In this document: positions 35,240-46,276 of the stretch, piece after piece | Numbering within the stretch: the stretch's first letter is position 1 | Layout: each line of letters begins with the position of its first letter | Origin: Lepidonotus clava | Taxonomy: Eukaryota; Annelida; Polychaeta; Phyllodocida; Polynoidae | Assembly (NCBI GenBank): GCA_936440205.1 | Contig: OW387133.1 | Location: 67,456,374-67,520,373, forward strand | Reading direction: 5' to 3' | Length of the DNA stretch: 64,000 bases | The notes under the pieces: model-generated | What the model was told of the DNA's origin: nothing | Databases searched by the model: none | Seen by the model: only the letters and a program-made list of their open reading frames with translations | Translations under genes and position numbers: made by a program

Positions 35240-35346
35240 ACCCATCCCAGCTGGATGATGAAGACAGTGGTGCGAGTCGTGGGACAGTCGTCACCTTCGG
35301 GCTCCTGATGCTGGCTGCCTTCACACACCTCCAGCAACTCATCTGA
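35240..35346 (+). CDS. GPI-anchored Ig-like protein, exon 4 (GPI signal and stop)
   Basis: From acceptor tgtttcag, 107 bp read DPSQLDDEDSGASRG then TVVTFGLLMLAAFTHLQQLI and a stop. A short acidic linker, small residues (SGAS) suited to GPI attachment and a terminal hydrophobic tail with no cytoplasmic charge point to a GPI-anchored surface protein. A single-pass membrane tail is the alternative. Total protein length is 168 codons. The domain is the only one, which is unusually small for the Ig superfamily. Confidence 0.8.
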
Positions 35347-35432
35347 GGTGCCTGGCCCATCAAACTACCAATAGTTCCTGCTACTCATCTCACTAGCCAT
35401 CACATGGACTTGCTCACGTGGTTCTTGTGCCT

Positions 35433-35438
35433 AATAAA
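35433..35438 (+). terminator. Polyadenylation signal AATAAA of the Ig-like gene
   Basis: AATAAA lies 87 bp after the stop codon and is followed by a GT/T-rich stretch (TCTTTTTGTTTGTC), as expected for a cleavage site. Confidence 0.75.
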
Positions 35439-35499
35439 ATACCTCCTGAGAGTCTTTTTGTTTGTCTTTGCTGTTAAGTCATTTCAGTGGTACTTGATG

Positions 35500-35950
35500 C
35501 CATTATGCTTTTCGCATCAGTCATCTGATTGGTCCATGACACTGTCCCATGTTTCCTAGGAGTCCCCTGACTGGTTCTTGCTGCTGTCATGCTCCTCCTA
35601 ATGATCCATCTGATTGGTTCATGTCACTGTCACACATCGCCTAGGAGTCACCTGACTGGTTCTTGCTGGTGTCACACTCCTCCCAATGACCCATCTGATT
35701 GGTCCATGTCACTGTCACACATTGCCTAGGTCCCCTGACTGGTTCTTGCTGCTGTCACACTCCTCTTAATGACCCATCTGATTGGTCCAGGGCACTGTCA
35801 CACGTCTCCTAGGAGTCACCTGACTGGTTCTTCCTGCTGTCACACTCCTCCTAATGACCCATCTGATTGGTTCATGTCACTGCCACACATCGCCTAGGAG
35901 TCACCTGACTGGTTCTTGCTGCTGTCACACTCCTTCTAATGACCCACCTC
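35500..35950. repeat. Minisatellite of about 84 bp, five copies, rich in CCAAT-type boxes
   Basis: Copies carry TGACTGGTTCTTGCTGCTGT and CATCTGATTGGTCCATGTCA at 82-86-bp spacing. Each unit has an inverted CCAAT (ATTGG). It starts just past the poly(A) site of the Ig-like gene. Confidence 0.88.
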
Positions 35951-36347
35951 CTTGCTCTATAATAGGCAATGCACACCTCCTAAACCACATCTGACCAGTG
36001 ATATGTGATCTGGTTGAAGTAATTTCAACAATCATAGATTGCCACCATTGGATTCAATATGATGGAGTTGATGTTGGAGATCTTCTATTTTGCCATGTGT
36101 GCCTTATTAATGGACTGAGCAAGTAGGCTAAGATTTGTTTGTTCTACCAGTATATTCTTCTTTATGTTTATGGCACAAAAATGTCTGTGCATTCATGGTG
36201 AATAAGCATTATGTGGCATTATGTCATGTGTATACAGTCTTTAAACAGCACAGGAAATTTTTGAACTCATACTGTAAGTAGACTTGGCCCTGTTTGAATC
36301 AATTTGCTCTAAACCGTGTCAAGGAGTGTATGTCTTACTCCACCATT

Positions 36348-36570
36348 AACCCTGAAACAGCAGTATCATTATACCACTCATAGCAGTGGGCGTGTTAGGT
36401 AATATTTTCGCGCCTACCTCAAAGTTTCCCTACCCTTTCTGGCGTGTATATAAGTGTAAGTCAGGGCGTGTTAACTATATTGTGTCACAAGAGTCCCGTC
36501 AGCTCATAGTTCTGTTTACACGCCAAACCTTGTTGGCGTGTTAATGTACCTACCCTCCATTCAGGCACCA
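36348..36570 (+). promoter_or_regulatory. Weak promoter-like stretch with repeated GGCGTGTTA
   Basis: TTTTCGCGCC (about 36403), TATATAAG (about 36447) and four GGCGTGT(T)A motifs lie within 200 bp. No start codon or exon follows convincingly. It may be part of an unrecognised repeat. Confidence 0.25.
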
Positions 36571-37199
36571 ATTTAATGGCCAGCAGTGGCGTACCCAGGG
36601 GGGGGGGTTCCCATGGTGTCTGGAACCCCCTCAGATTTCTCAAAGTTTACACAATTAAACTACCAATATAGGGAATTATCGAAATAAGGGGTCTCTGGAA
36701 CCCCCTCAGATTTATCAAAGTTTGTAGGCCTATAGGGGGAATGTGGGTCGTATCCCGCATGTGGGTTGTATCGCACATCTACACTTGAATGCTTATGAAA
36801 TAGCTTAGATTAATTTGATCATCATAATTTTGCTATTTTTTGCAATTATCACATGGGACAAAATGTCATTCATCTGAAATTCAATTGGCAAATAATCATG
36901 ACTTCATATTTTTTGCTAATATCTATTATGACAATTGAATTAAACATTTTGGCTCCATAATCTTAAAATTTCGTTTGGAATTTCTTATTAAATTAATAAG
37001 CCTATAAAAAATGAGCCTATAAAATCCGCGATACAAAGCTTACATGTGTGATATAACAACGGACCGTTGATTCTTATTCATATAAATAAGAATTTAGCTT
37101 TAAAAAAGGGCAACTTCAGGGCTACACTATTATTTTTATACACCGGCCTTCCCACATTTACATATAAACGCAGGTTGATATGGGTTACCAAGCTTAAAA

Positions 37200-37467
37200 A
37201 AAATGCACCAAATATGCTATAGATGCAGGGGTCGCCTGGTCGGGCCCACTCACGGTCCATCTGAATGGCAGTGACGAACCCTTGACGTTCGAACTCCCGC
37301 AAGAAGTCAAGATTCCTCGTACGGAGCGCGTGCGCCTGAACAAGTTTTTCAGGCACAGACTTTGTAGAGCGAGCGTTTGCCTGATAAACAACAGGAACCA
37401 CATGGTCCAAGAACTACTCCCAGCCAATAAACTGGGCTGCATGCCTGACGTAGACTCTTGGGTGTGA
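37200..37467. other. Unassigned coding-like stretch, open on both strands
   Basis: The plus strand reads from an acceptor-like tatag as AGVAWSGPLTVHLNGSDEPL and onward to a stop at 37467. The minus strand reads MDHVVPVVYQANARST and onward from 37410. Both have GC-rich third positions unlike the surroundings, so a coding exon is likely on one strand. I do not recognise either protein. It lies about 440 bp from the envelope fossil. Confidence 0.3.
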
Positions 37468-37903
37468 TGAACAGTTATATATAAGTGTACGATATGTTTG
37501 AAGTATATATGGGAAAATGTTAATTGTGAAATGTTCACGAAGCTTTCGAGTTACATATATACATTAGTGTATGTTGAGTAAATACAATTATGTGAAAATT
37601 TGCGAAATGTTCACACGTGGACATCCTAAAACCTATTCAGCATGCATAACAATAAAACATTTTGATATCATGAACGCGTGTAGTCTTATGTGTCTGTAAC
37701 TAAATGTGAATTCATGAGGGCAACAATGAATTCGGAGCTGGTGCTTAAAGAATTTTGATAATTCTAGGAAATCAATTGCTGCTGTGTGACCAAATTATGA
37801 GGGCGAGTATTTTAAACAACAAAAATCTAACATGAATGAGAACTGATAACTTTTGAGCTGCAGTGTAAAGGAAGAGTTAATAGCTAATGTATATATAACC
37901 AAC

Positions 37904-39766
37904 TCAATTTAAAGTCAAGCGTCTGCATGCGCTTTGAATCCTACGTTGTCTCAAATACAGAATTGAGATGAAAACAAAAAGTGCTGGTACCATTATAAAA
38001 GTAAGTCCAATGTTAAACAGGTAAACAGTACCGTGCACACTGGGGGGGAGGAATGGTACGTGGGGAAGATGCAAGTCACCACGAAGTTTCTTGTATTCAT
38101 CCTTATTCAGTCGGATCTCTTTCATGTATGTACGGAGGGAAACAAAATTGTCTTTAGCTCGCTTAAAAATATCCTCTTGGCGACGTCGCATTTGCGGGCT
38201 AAGAGGTAAAATTGGGAATGGTTTATCGTACGAAAAATCCGGGTTCACAAGTCGGCTAAGTGACAGGTTGAGGTGTTGAAGACTAGCAAGGTTGACGGGG
38301 AAAACTGTTCTTAAGGGGCCTGCTGTAGAAGGCAAACAGTTAACACTTGAGACAGGAATTTCCCATTCTTTGGCGGACACAGAACAACCACATTCAAAGG
38401 CACGAACGCACGATTCACATCCAGGATGGGTTGTTGTTAGGTTGGGGCAGCGCACATCGACCTCGTCTATGTGAGAGAACAAATAGGTCCCTGTTGCAAT
38501 GACTTGGATGTTTGACCTTCTGAAATTAGACTGAATGAGTATTTTGAAATCACAATAAAGTTTGACAGACTCATGATCACGTAGATACATAGAAATGAGG
38601 CACGACGAGGGAGAAAGCCTTCGAAGTGGTAGGTCATAATGACAAAACAGAGAATGGCAATTATCCAGATCTGGGTTGGAGGATACCGTGTATTGTGTTG
38701 CAGACACCAATAAATAAGCCGGTGTGTTCGTGAGGCGAGTATAATGCCCATGGAAGGCTAGAGGGAAGGTGTTCACTTTTAGAACCGTAAATATTTTGTC
38801 TAAGGAAATAACGGGAATCTTCAAAATAGTTTTCAGAACATTTTGCTGTAAAACCGGGGGGACTAAAACAGTTACACTTCTATACATGTCGCGAGTGTTT
38901 GGAATATAAATATTTGAAAGATTGGACTTGGAAATGAAAAGGTACCGAATCTTCCTCATATCAGTCTCCGATATCAAAGAGGTACTCAGCCTGTTCTCCG
39001 TTAGGTCGTGAATAGCCTGTAGCAAGACATCAAGGGAGTAGTCCAGTTGAAAATCCAGTAGACGCAATTCTTGCAAATCTTGCATCAACCTGACCATCAA
39101 TTCCCGGTTACTAATGTAAGCCTGGAGTCCTCGGGACAAATTGTATATGGAATGAGTGTTCTCGATGATGGCCTGGAGTTGGATTTCCAAAGTGGAGTCA
39201 ACTAACTTTAGGACTGCATTTATTTTGCCATCTAGAAAGCCGATTTCATCGGCATTTACCTGGTCAGCACGAGTCTGTTGCTTCAAGTCATCGAGTGTGG
39301 CCGTTCCAAATAACGTCTCGGAGAACTTGCCGATATCTGGAATAAGAGCCCGCTGCTTCCTGGATTTTGCTGATGGAGGTGTTGGCTGGGCCGTCGATTC
39401 CAAAATTGATTGCACTTGCCGGAGTCCGTTGCTGACCTTCGCTGCTATAGTCTTCCCAATAGATGTTATGTTATTCAACATAAGTTGGATTTTTCGACAC
39501 TGTTCCATTGAACCGGCTGCCAGGGTAGCGCCGTGTTTACAATTTAGTGCGGGTGCCTGTTGTGGAGAAGGAGGAAGTGGTAAAATGATATCGACTTCGG
39601 TAGTGAAGTACTGATTACCTATGTGGATGGACGGTTTACTCTCGAATACTATACCATAGTTGGTACGAAAACTGTTTACCGTACTGGTGCATAGGCATGC
39701 CTTAGCTGAGACAGTACCCAGGATAAAGAGTCCACGAAGGAGGAGTATGGATACGGTTGGAGCCAT
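37904..39766 (-). mobile_element. Fossil envelope gene, baculovirus-F/errantivirus type
   Basis: An open frame of 620 codons that looks whole. It has, in order, a signal peptide (ISILLLRGLFILGTVSA-like), a furin-type site (SRKQR), the following fusion-domain motif with LFGTAT and DDL as in F proteins, a long helical region, a Cys-rich part, and one C-terminal membrane anchor with a short basic tail. This matches the F-like envelope family shared by baculoviruses and env-bearing Ty3/gypsy elements. No gag, pol or paired long terminal repeats were recognised nearby, so it stands alone. The long open frame suggests either a fairly young copy or retained function; age is otherwise unknown. Confidence 0.75.
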
Positions 39767-41227
39767 GTCTGATGCAGGCTAGAGACCACTCTAGTCTTTT
39801 ATTACTTTATCACGGGAAGGAGTTGACAGACAGTGGCCACGTGCACCTGGGATTTAAAGGTTTAGACCTCGGTGCATAAACGTTGCGTTAATGCCAACAG
39901 AAAAGCCGTGCAAAAAGTATAAGCTTAGGCGTACGCGTGCTAGTAGGCTTTCGTTGGTTAGGGTGTCGGCTTGTTCTAATTGAATTGGAAGGCAGACTTC
40001 AAAATCAATTGTTGGCATGGCGTTCCTTAACTTGTGGATGAGAAGTGAGAAAGCCTGAAAATGCCATTACTGCCCGATATTTATAGGTTTTATTTGAAGG
40101 TGGTTTATATGGAGTTCAGGCCGATTTAAGACATGCATGGGCTGAAATTAGTCTCAAACATTAAGGTCGGCTATATATCGAACCAGCTTAGACCCAGTTT
40201 AAGGTGAATTATTTAAGGTAGCTATATAGGCCGGGAGGTACCTTTTATCCATACAGAACATGTTTAAGGAATTTTTCATGACTCTCATCCCTGATGGCTG
40301 ACTTCAAAAGAAGTTAATTTCAAACACTTTTAGTACTATATATAAGGATGGTAAGGGTAAATGGTTTTCCGGGTGGGAGGGGCGAGGGATGGTAGGGTGA
40401 AATAGGCCTGTCAAAGATTTAGCTACATGTGCTTTGCAGGCGAACGTAGGTTGGGTATGAAAGTGCCCGACCAAGCAGGTTCTCTGGGGCAACTCTGGCC
40501 CGTGGGCAGGGTGTTAACTCGATGACTAACCCTTGATAATGGCCGGGAGTCCTTCAGATGACACCCAGCGTGAGAGCTGTGTCGCTCTTCAGTCGGTTTG
40601 GTGTGACTTATGTGATTACCAAGACTGTGCCCCTGCCCTTGTCAGATGTCACAGGGGGGTACACATTAGATGGGGTGCTTCCGGGTAATTATAGGTGTTA
40701 ATGGAGTAAGGCCGGCCAGTTAACTTATTTCTAAAGGGACTGTGTCACGCTGTGTGGATTGCTTTTGGACACACATACGAATCCTGTATCAGTGTATGCA
40801 AAGCCTAACACAACACTTGACCGCCCACAAAAATGAAACCATTATGTCTTGATAAGAAGTTCATTTAAATTTAACAATTATTTTGGGCCTATTGGGAAGG
40901 AACAAAATATGGGTACTTCCGAAAAGTCGAGAGAAATATTGGTGACATACCGTGTACAGCTGATAATAACGAAAACCAACTTTGGTGATAATACATTTCT
41001 TTGCTTATTGGCCTCCATCTTGTATTCTGAGTTCGACTGGCTCGCAGGAAGCTGATATGCAAAATTTCAGCCCAATGATTAGTATGACATTTCCTGTTGA
41101 GAGACAGCGATGGACCGGTGAATGGAACTCACCCAGTTGGCACTGGGTACATCGAACTTGTCAACTAATTGTCATATTTAACTGAGACAATTAGTGTGAT
41201 GCCCAGTGTCTCCTGTTTAATCAGATG

Positions 41228-41460
41228 CTAAGATCGGGAAACAAGGTTATTTCGAATGTTTGCAAGAAGTATATATAATAAATTTATAATATTAGGAATG
41301 TCAGCCGGATCAGTCTCATTACCATTATCATCTTTAAAAGTAGTAGCTGAGGAGAGGGCGGGTTCGACCAGGTTTTTTATAATTTTCCCAATTTTTTTAG
41401 GGTCTTTTTGATTTAACAATTTTTTGATTACAAATATTGTAGAGTTCTCCTGTAAAAAGC
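41228..41460 (-). mobile_element. LINE fragment (linker between endonuclease and reverse transcriptase)
   Basis: The minus frame reads LNQKDPKKIGKIIKNLVEPA, then DDNGNETDPADIPNIIN and NIRNNLVS. The pattern of (N)PKK-W-x-I..., D-G-x-x-x-x-D-x-x-x-I-A-x-x-F-N, and N-L is typical of the segment just before the reverse transcriptase in Jockey/CR1-like LINEs. It is short and carries a small disruption (the expected F-N-x-Y-F is altered), so it is a relic. Confidence 0.55.
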
Positions 41461-43047
41461 GTAACGTCCCGATCCTGTTTAAAATAAGTTAACAATCAAC
41501 CACCTCTCTTGACATGACCATTAGGGTTCAGAGTACGTAGTCCTATCCTTATCATTAATTTGAGGGAATACTGTTACATACAACGGATGCTTCTTCATAG
41601 GGTGCGGGTAAAAAAGTTAGTTTTAATTATAGTTAAACGTTTGAACATGATCTAGATGGATGAATTACCCTTCGCACAATTCAAGAATACTTAAAAAGAG
41701 ACAAGACGTACGGATGGACACTTACAGGATAATGTAACAAATCCAAGTTTTCTGTACATAGTAGTGAGATCGTTCTGGGATATAATAGGTTAGGTTGGTA
41801 TGACACTAAACTTTGGGCTTACAAAGCCTAAACAAATCCGCCAAGTAACAAGATAGTATGAGACACTAGCTGATTATACATCAGTTACAGTTATTCAGTT
41901 ATCTAAGGTAGTCATATAATATGAACTAATCGATATTTATCTCAAGGAAATATAACAGGTACTTCTTAGACAAACTAACAAACAGGTTAGGGCTTCCATA
42001 TAGCAGGATGGTTAGGGCATTGCAAGAAGCCAAGGAAACTAAAAAAATTGCATTTGTTAGCCACTATACCCGGTGTTCTACATCGATGTTCAGTAGTATT
42101 CACAATATATTATGTTTAACTAAACATAGGTCAACTCTAGTAAGGCACAAGACGATTCTACATGAGATTACATTTACCTGAGGTAGTAACAATGTAATAA
42201 CAATGTGAACAGAACGGTATTTACTCTCAACTCAAGGAATCAGTGGACTGAAACATGTTTATGAGGTTCCTATACTAGTACTGGTCTATAGTAAAGCTGC
42301 AGTTCTTGAGTGCACTTGTGCTACAATACCTGTTAAATGATGACCCGTAGGAGACCGAGTGCATTTTGGGTTATTTTCATCAACCTCTTAAATTGGTTAA
42401 ACTAATGAAATCATAAAAAGTACATGATTTCTATAAACTATTTGAGTCAGTCTTTCATGCTATACCATAATTATTTTCTCCTTATTGAAGTACTATATCA
42501 TAGCTACAGCCAATTAAAAACATGAGGAAATCAAGGAAATCTCAATGTGACACACCTCAGACACATGTTTCTATTGAACTATATAGGAATGGCTGTCCGA
42601 AAATCACCTCAAATTCGACATCTCAAAGTCTCATAACTTTTTTTAATATTCGGAGTAGAAAGACAATTTTAAAACTACTGAATTGCAGTACCTAAGCTAT
42701 GTTTAGATTTAACAAACAGTAATCAGAGGGTCCATATAAAGTTTTAGAACTGACTAGGAGAACCGGAGGTCTGCAAGATACCAGCAGAGGCTATAAGTTA
42801 TCTGTTTAAATCACAAGCTAGTCAACGCTTAAAAGGGGCAATTTACCAGGCCCAGCAGCCACTGTAATGTTCCCAAAAACTTATGCTAGGTTATTCAGAC
42901 ATTAAGTTACAGGTAATTGTAAGTGAGTAAGAAGAAAAAGTTCTTGCGTGTGGGTGTTTACGAGCATTGGTGGCCCAGGTGGGAAAGTTGCTTAGCCCAC
43001 TTTTCCAAGAGTTGGGGACTAGGACGGAAGCCGTCAGCTAGCAGCTG

Positions 43048-43560
43048 CTACCTGTGAGACCAAAAGTGGCTCCGCCCACGTTTGGTACGTCTCAGTTTGT
43101 GAACCCATTTTCCTAGGAACAAGGACGGTAGCCAGTTGCGTTTGTTGATGGCTGTAATCTCCTGATTCAGTTTTATAATGGTGGCGTTAAGAGTTCTCTG
43201 GTGTTGTGGGTCTGTGTCTTGGATGAACGGGAAGTTCCTGTGGAAGGCAATGTCGGCGTCGTTTAAATGTCCCAGGATACGGTCAACAGCCTCATCGGCG
43301 GACTCCCGTGTGAAGTGATACTTCTTGGCAATGTTGTCCCAAAGAAGGAAATCAAACGGACCTCCCATAACTACTACTAGATCGTGAGGGCGGGCGGTTG
43401 CATGGATTCACGCTAGTGAAAACAGGTTATTTACCGTTGCATCCGGCAAGTGTGACACGTCTATCTGCGAGTCCGAAAGGTTCAGCTTGTCCACCTGAGC
43501 CTTCAGGTCCATGGCTCTCTCGTCGGCAAAGACCCTGATGATCGTCATTGTAAAATAGAA
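43048..43560 (-). other. Two unrecognised short coding-like frames
   Basis: A 106-codon frame (43048-43368) starts MGGPFDFLLWDNIAKKYHFT and ends in a basic tail with KLRRTKRGR. A shorter one starts at about 43553 with MTIIRVFADERAMDLKAQVD. Both have balanced, codon-like composition, unlike random frames nearby. They lie on the same strand as the envelope fossil, about 3 kb away, and could be part of that element or a small host gene. No family was recognised. Confidence 0.35.
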
Positions 43561-44344
43561 ATTAAATGGACAAAAAACGTAGGGCATGAAGGGGACTCGA
43601 AACGGGGTCCGACCGAGTTAGCTGGTACCCAAAGATCCACCGGGTTGAATAATACGATGACGTCGGAAACCAGCGAAAGCCGTCTAAAGGTCCTTCCGGT
43701 TCGCAGGACCAAATACGTCGAAACTACGTTGCGGAAACCGATGTAAATTGAAGTTGATAAACTTGCCTTTCCGCCGAAAGAGACAGATAAGTGACAATTG
43801 AGGGCGATCAAAATTAATAACTTGTTGTATTGCTTGTTTTCCAATTCGGAAAACCCACTAAAACACAACGACCGAAACTACAAAGTGTCTCTTTTTGGTA
43901 TAAACACCTTTCTCGTTGCCCCGATTACACCTACGGTATATATATGATTGGGTCTGGTTGTGCAACCTACGATGAAATGTAATGAACTGAGTGGCACAGA
44001 TGAGTTCGCCAGACCTGGGTGGTAGGAGCTAATCGAACTTGATGCACTCGATTACCCCCTACCACTCCAAATTTTCCATTTTTTCGGAAGTTTTATTTGT
44101 AATAAAGGTGTTAAAATGACCGGATGGCCCACGGGCTGGTCCGGGGGGATCACTGCGCGAAAAAACACCTTTATAGACTTTACTGCTTCATGAAATGTAA
44201 AGATACCAATTTTTAAGGGTGACCTTTTCCAAGGCAATTATTGACTTTTACATTCATTAAAGGTAATACCTATAGCTATATTCAGTAATGGTCATGGAGA
44301 GATCATGGATAAAGTGACCTTTTCCAAGGTCTTTACTGATTTTT

Positions 44345-44740
44345 GGAAAGGTCACCTCTCCTCGTACCTAAATGTGTAGTAAATGTAATGGAAAAGATAA
44401 TCTTTCCCAACACCTCCACTAAATTTGGAAAGGTCACCTTTCCTTTTCCTAAAATATGTAGTAAATGTAACAGAAAAGATGATCATTCCCAATGCTTTTA
44501 CTGAATTTTGGAAAGGTCATCTCTCCTTATACCTAAGTGTGTAGTAAATGCCATGGAAAATATAATCTTTCCCAAAACCTTTACTGAACTTGGAAAGGTC
44601 ACCTTTCTGTTTCCTAAAATGTGTAGTAAATGTCATGGAAAAGATGACCTATCCCAACACCTTTACTGAATTTTGGAAAGGTCACCTTTCCTTGTCCTAA
44701 AATGTGTAGTAAAGCCATGGAAAGAGATGAGCTCTGATTG
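44345..44740. repeat. 83-bp minisatellite, five copies
   Basis: GGAAAGGTCA begins units at 44345, 44428, 44510, 44592 and 44675, so the period is 82-83 bp. Each unit ends near a CTTTACTGAATTTT-like segment. Confidence 0.92.
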
Positions 44741-44906
44741 GTCTACAACCTTTTTCAGCTTGGCCAATCACAGCCGAAGATTTGGTTTAGATCAACCAAT
44801 AAGGAGAGGGTGCTTTCTCAGAGGTCAGTTGTTGGGGGTATATAAGTAAAATGTTTGGAAGACTCTCCCAGTCTCCCTTGAAGTCTCAGACTGACTGGAC
44901 AGAATG
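44735..44906 (+). promoter_or_regulatory. TATA/CCAAT promoter-like block
   Basis: Three CCAAT boxes (ATTGG 44737-44741, CCAAT 44764-44768 and 44796-44800) precede TATATAAG at 44839-44846, in normal order and spacing. An ATG at 44904 begins a frame of only nine codons. The block sits at the end of the 83-bp array. Either a non-coding transcript or an element-borne promoter is possible. Confidence 0.45.
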
Positions 44907-45432
44907 AGTCAAGAAGTAATTTCAACTTTGTAGAAGATTTGAGACTGGATGTTGTAAAGGTTACCTTTCCAATGCCTTTACTGAGCCTCAGTGGTCAACT
45001 TTACAAAATTTGGGAATCATTAAAGGTCACATATTATGAATCACTAAAGGTAACTTTTTATGGATTGATTTATAATTATATATAAAATACAATATACATT
45101 AAAGAAAAAGTAAATGTCACCTTTGATAAGTTGCAAAGGCCATCTAAATGGCATATTAAGTGACCTTTACTAATAATATTAAAGGTCACCTTTATGACAT
45201 TTGATCATCTTTACATTAATTAAATATCACCTTTGATGGCATTTAGGCTATCTCAGGATTGCTAAAACGTCACATGCCAGGCAACATACAGGTTCACGAA
45301 AGGTGATAATTAATGACCCTAAAGATCAAGTAAAATTCACCTTTACAAACCTTCAATGAATATAATATGTGACCATTGATGAAATTTAAGTTCACCAATT
45401 GTCACCTCTTCAGACATTTAGTAAACCCTTTA

Positions 45433-45644
45433 AGCCCTGTTTCCACCAACCGATTTTACAACCGATTTCAGAAATCGGCAGTGGAAATATAAGTTAATCC
45501 TGAAGATTTTATACACCACTAGAAAGGGTTTTTAATTCTCTTTCAAATGATATGTAAGATACATAGATTTTTGTTATAATTCCTAGTTAAAAGTAATGAA
45601 ATACCAACAAATCGGTAGTGGAATCGGTTGGTGGAAACAGGGCT
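45433..45644. mobile_element. MITE, PIF/Harbinger-like, TTA target duplication
   Basis: The ends AGCCCTGTTTCCACCAACCG and its exact complement, with TTA at 45430-45432 and 45645-45647, bound a 212-bp element. Sub-terminal ATCGG motifs repeat inside. It is nested in the AAGGTCA-rich region. Confidence 0.9.
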
Positions 45645-45859
45645 TTAAGACTATAGGCCACCTGCTATGACCTGCCATATTCTTTGGAAATGGAGCCATT
45701 GAGGACAGTAAAGGTGATGTAAAGACCACCTTTACAAAAAACTAAAGATGATCCATCATGCTTTGGAAAGGTCATTAAAGATCTTGTAAATAAGACCTTT
45801 ACATGATCTGTCCAAAGAAATTAAAGGTGTGTAAAAGTGCATATGCTGCATTAACTTAC

Positions 45860-46003
45860 AGTTGCGATCAACCATGTTGACCATATCTTGGAGCTGGCTT
45901 CTTGTCCAGGTCTGACCCTGCTGCTCTAGAACCGTGAGCAGCTCATCTAAGGTGATCTGTCCATCCCCGTCCACGTCAATGTCCCGGAACGCCTGCTCAT
46001 AGG
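45860..46003 (-). CDS. EF-hand protein, exon with EF-hand 1
   Basis: A 144-bp exon from acceptor ttccccag to donor gtaagt, phase 1 at both ends. It reads YEQAFRDIDVDGDGQITLDE, a complete EF-hand with loop DVDGDGQITLDE, then LLTVLEQQGQTWTRSQLQDM and VNMVDRN, the start of EF-hand 2. The EF-hand 1 loop is canonical (D, D, D, Q, E). Spacing of the hands matches calmodulin and troponin C. The next exon is 31.8 kb away at 14018. Confidence 0.9.
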
Positions 46004-46245
46004 CTGGGGAAAAAGATATAAATGAGGTTCAGCCTATCATTGTTCGACGGGGTATAGGATTCACAAAAGTACAGACTATTGAATTGACGTTTCAAATTAT
46101 AAAGTTACAATTTTAGATGATATCATTTTCAGACTGGGAATGAACAGCTGCACGTTACACAGAGCAAAATTAAAAGTTAAACTCCTCTTTCTATGTAAAC
46201 GTAATCTTAGGTTTTAGCGGGCACTGCGTTTGCTGGTTTACTTAC

Positions 46246-46276
46246 ATTTCAGATCTTTGCAGACAGCCCCAGTTCC
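46246..46276 (-). CDS. Probable 31-bp microexon of the EF-hand gene
   Basis: Between acceptor atcttgcag and donor gtaagt lie 31 bp reading GTGAVCKDLK plus one base, phase 0 in and phase 1 out. This joins the exon at 46003 to give KDLKSYEQAF, a fitting entry to the first EF-hand helix. Both splice sites are strong, but the peptide is too short to prove. The exon carrying the start codon was not found. Confidence 0.5.

Larger units (their letters stand above)
44210..45800. repeat. Region with about 20 AAGGTCA/TGACCTT motifs
   Basis: Variants of GGAAAGGTCACCTTTCC, AAAGGTCA and TGACCTTT recur on both strands across 1.6 kb. AGGTCA is the half-site of nuclear receptors, and AAGGTCA suits monomer binders such as ERR or SF-1. 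The first part is a regular tandem array, the rest is scattered. It may be one repetitive element; no ends were found. A MITE is nested at 45433. Confidence 0.6.
14019..45859 (-). other. Giant intron (about 31.8 kb) of the EF-hand gene
   Basis: The exon ending at 45860 supplies Asp-Arg-Asn plus one base, and the exon starting at 14018 supplies two bases then Asn-Gly-Thr-Ile. Together they give the 12-residue loop DRNSNGTIEMGE, with ligands at positions 1, 3, 5, 7 and 12. Donor gtaagt and acceptor ttatacag frame the intron in phase 1. Inside it lie a complete plus-strand gene, a Crypton recombinase gene, an envelope fossil and many repeats. Confidence 0.8.

Noticed and set aside
36584-36770. 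CAGTGGCGTACCCAGG start of a possible further CA...TG element
   Set aside because: No matching right end or 5-bp duplication was found; only a left-end fragment can be seen.
43590-43620. tRNA-like string GTTTCGAGTCCCC on the minus strand
   Set aside because: The T-stem does not pair and no acceptor or anticodon arm could be folded.
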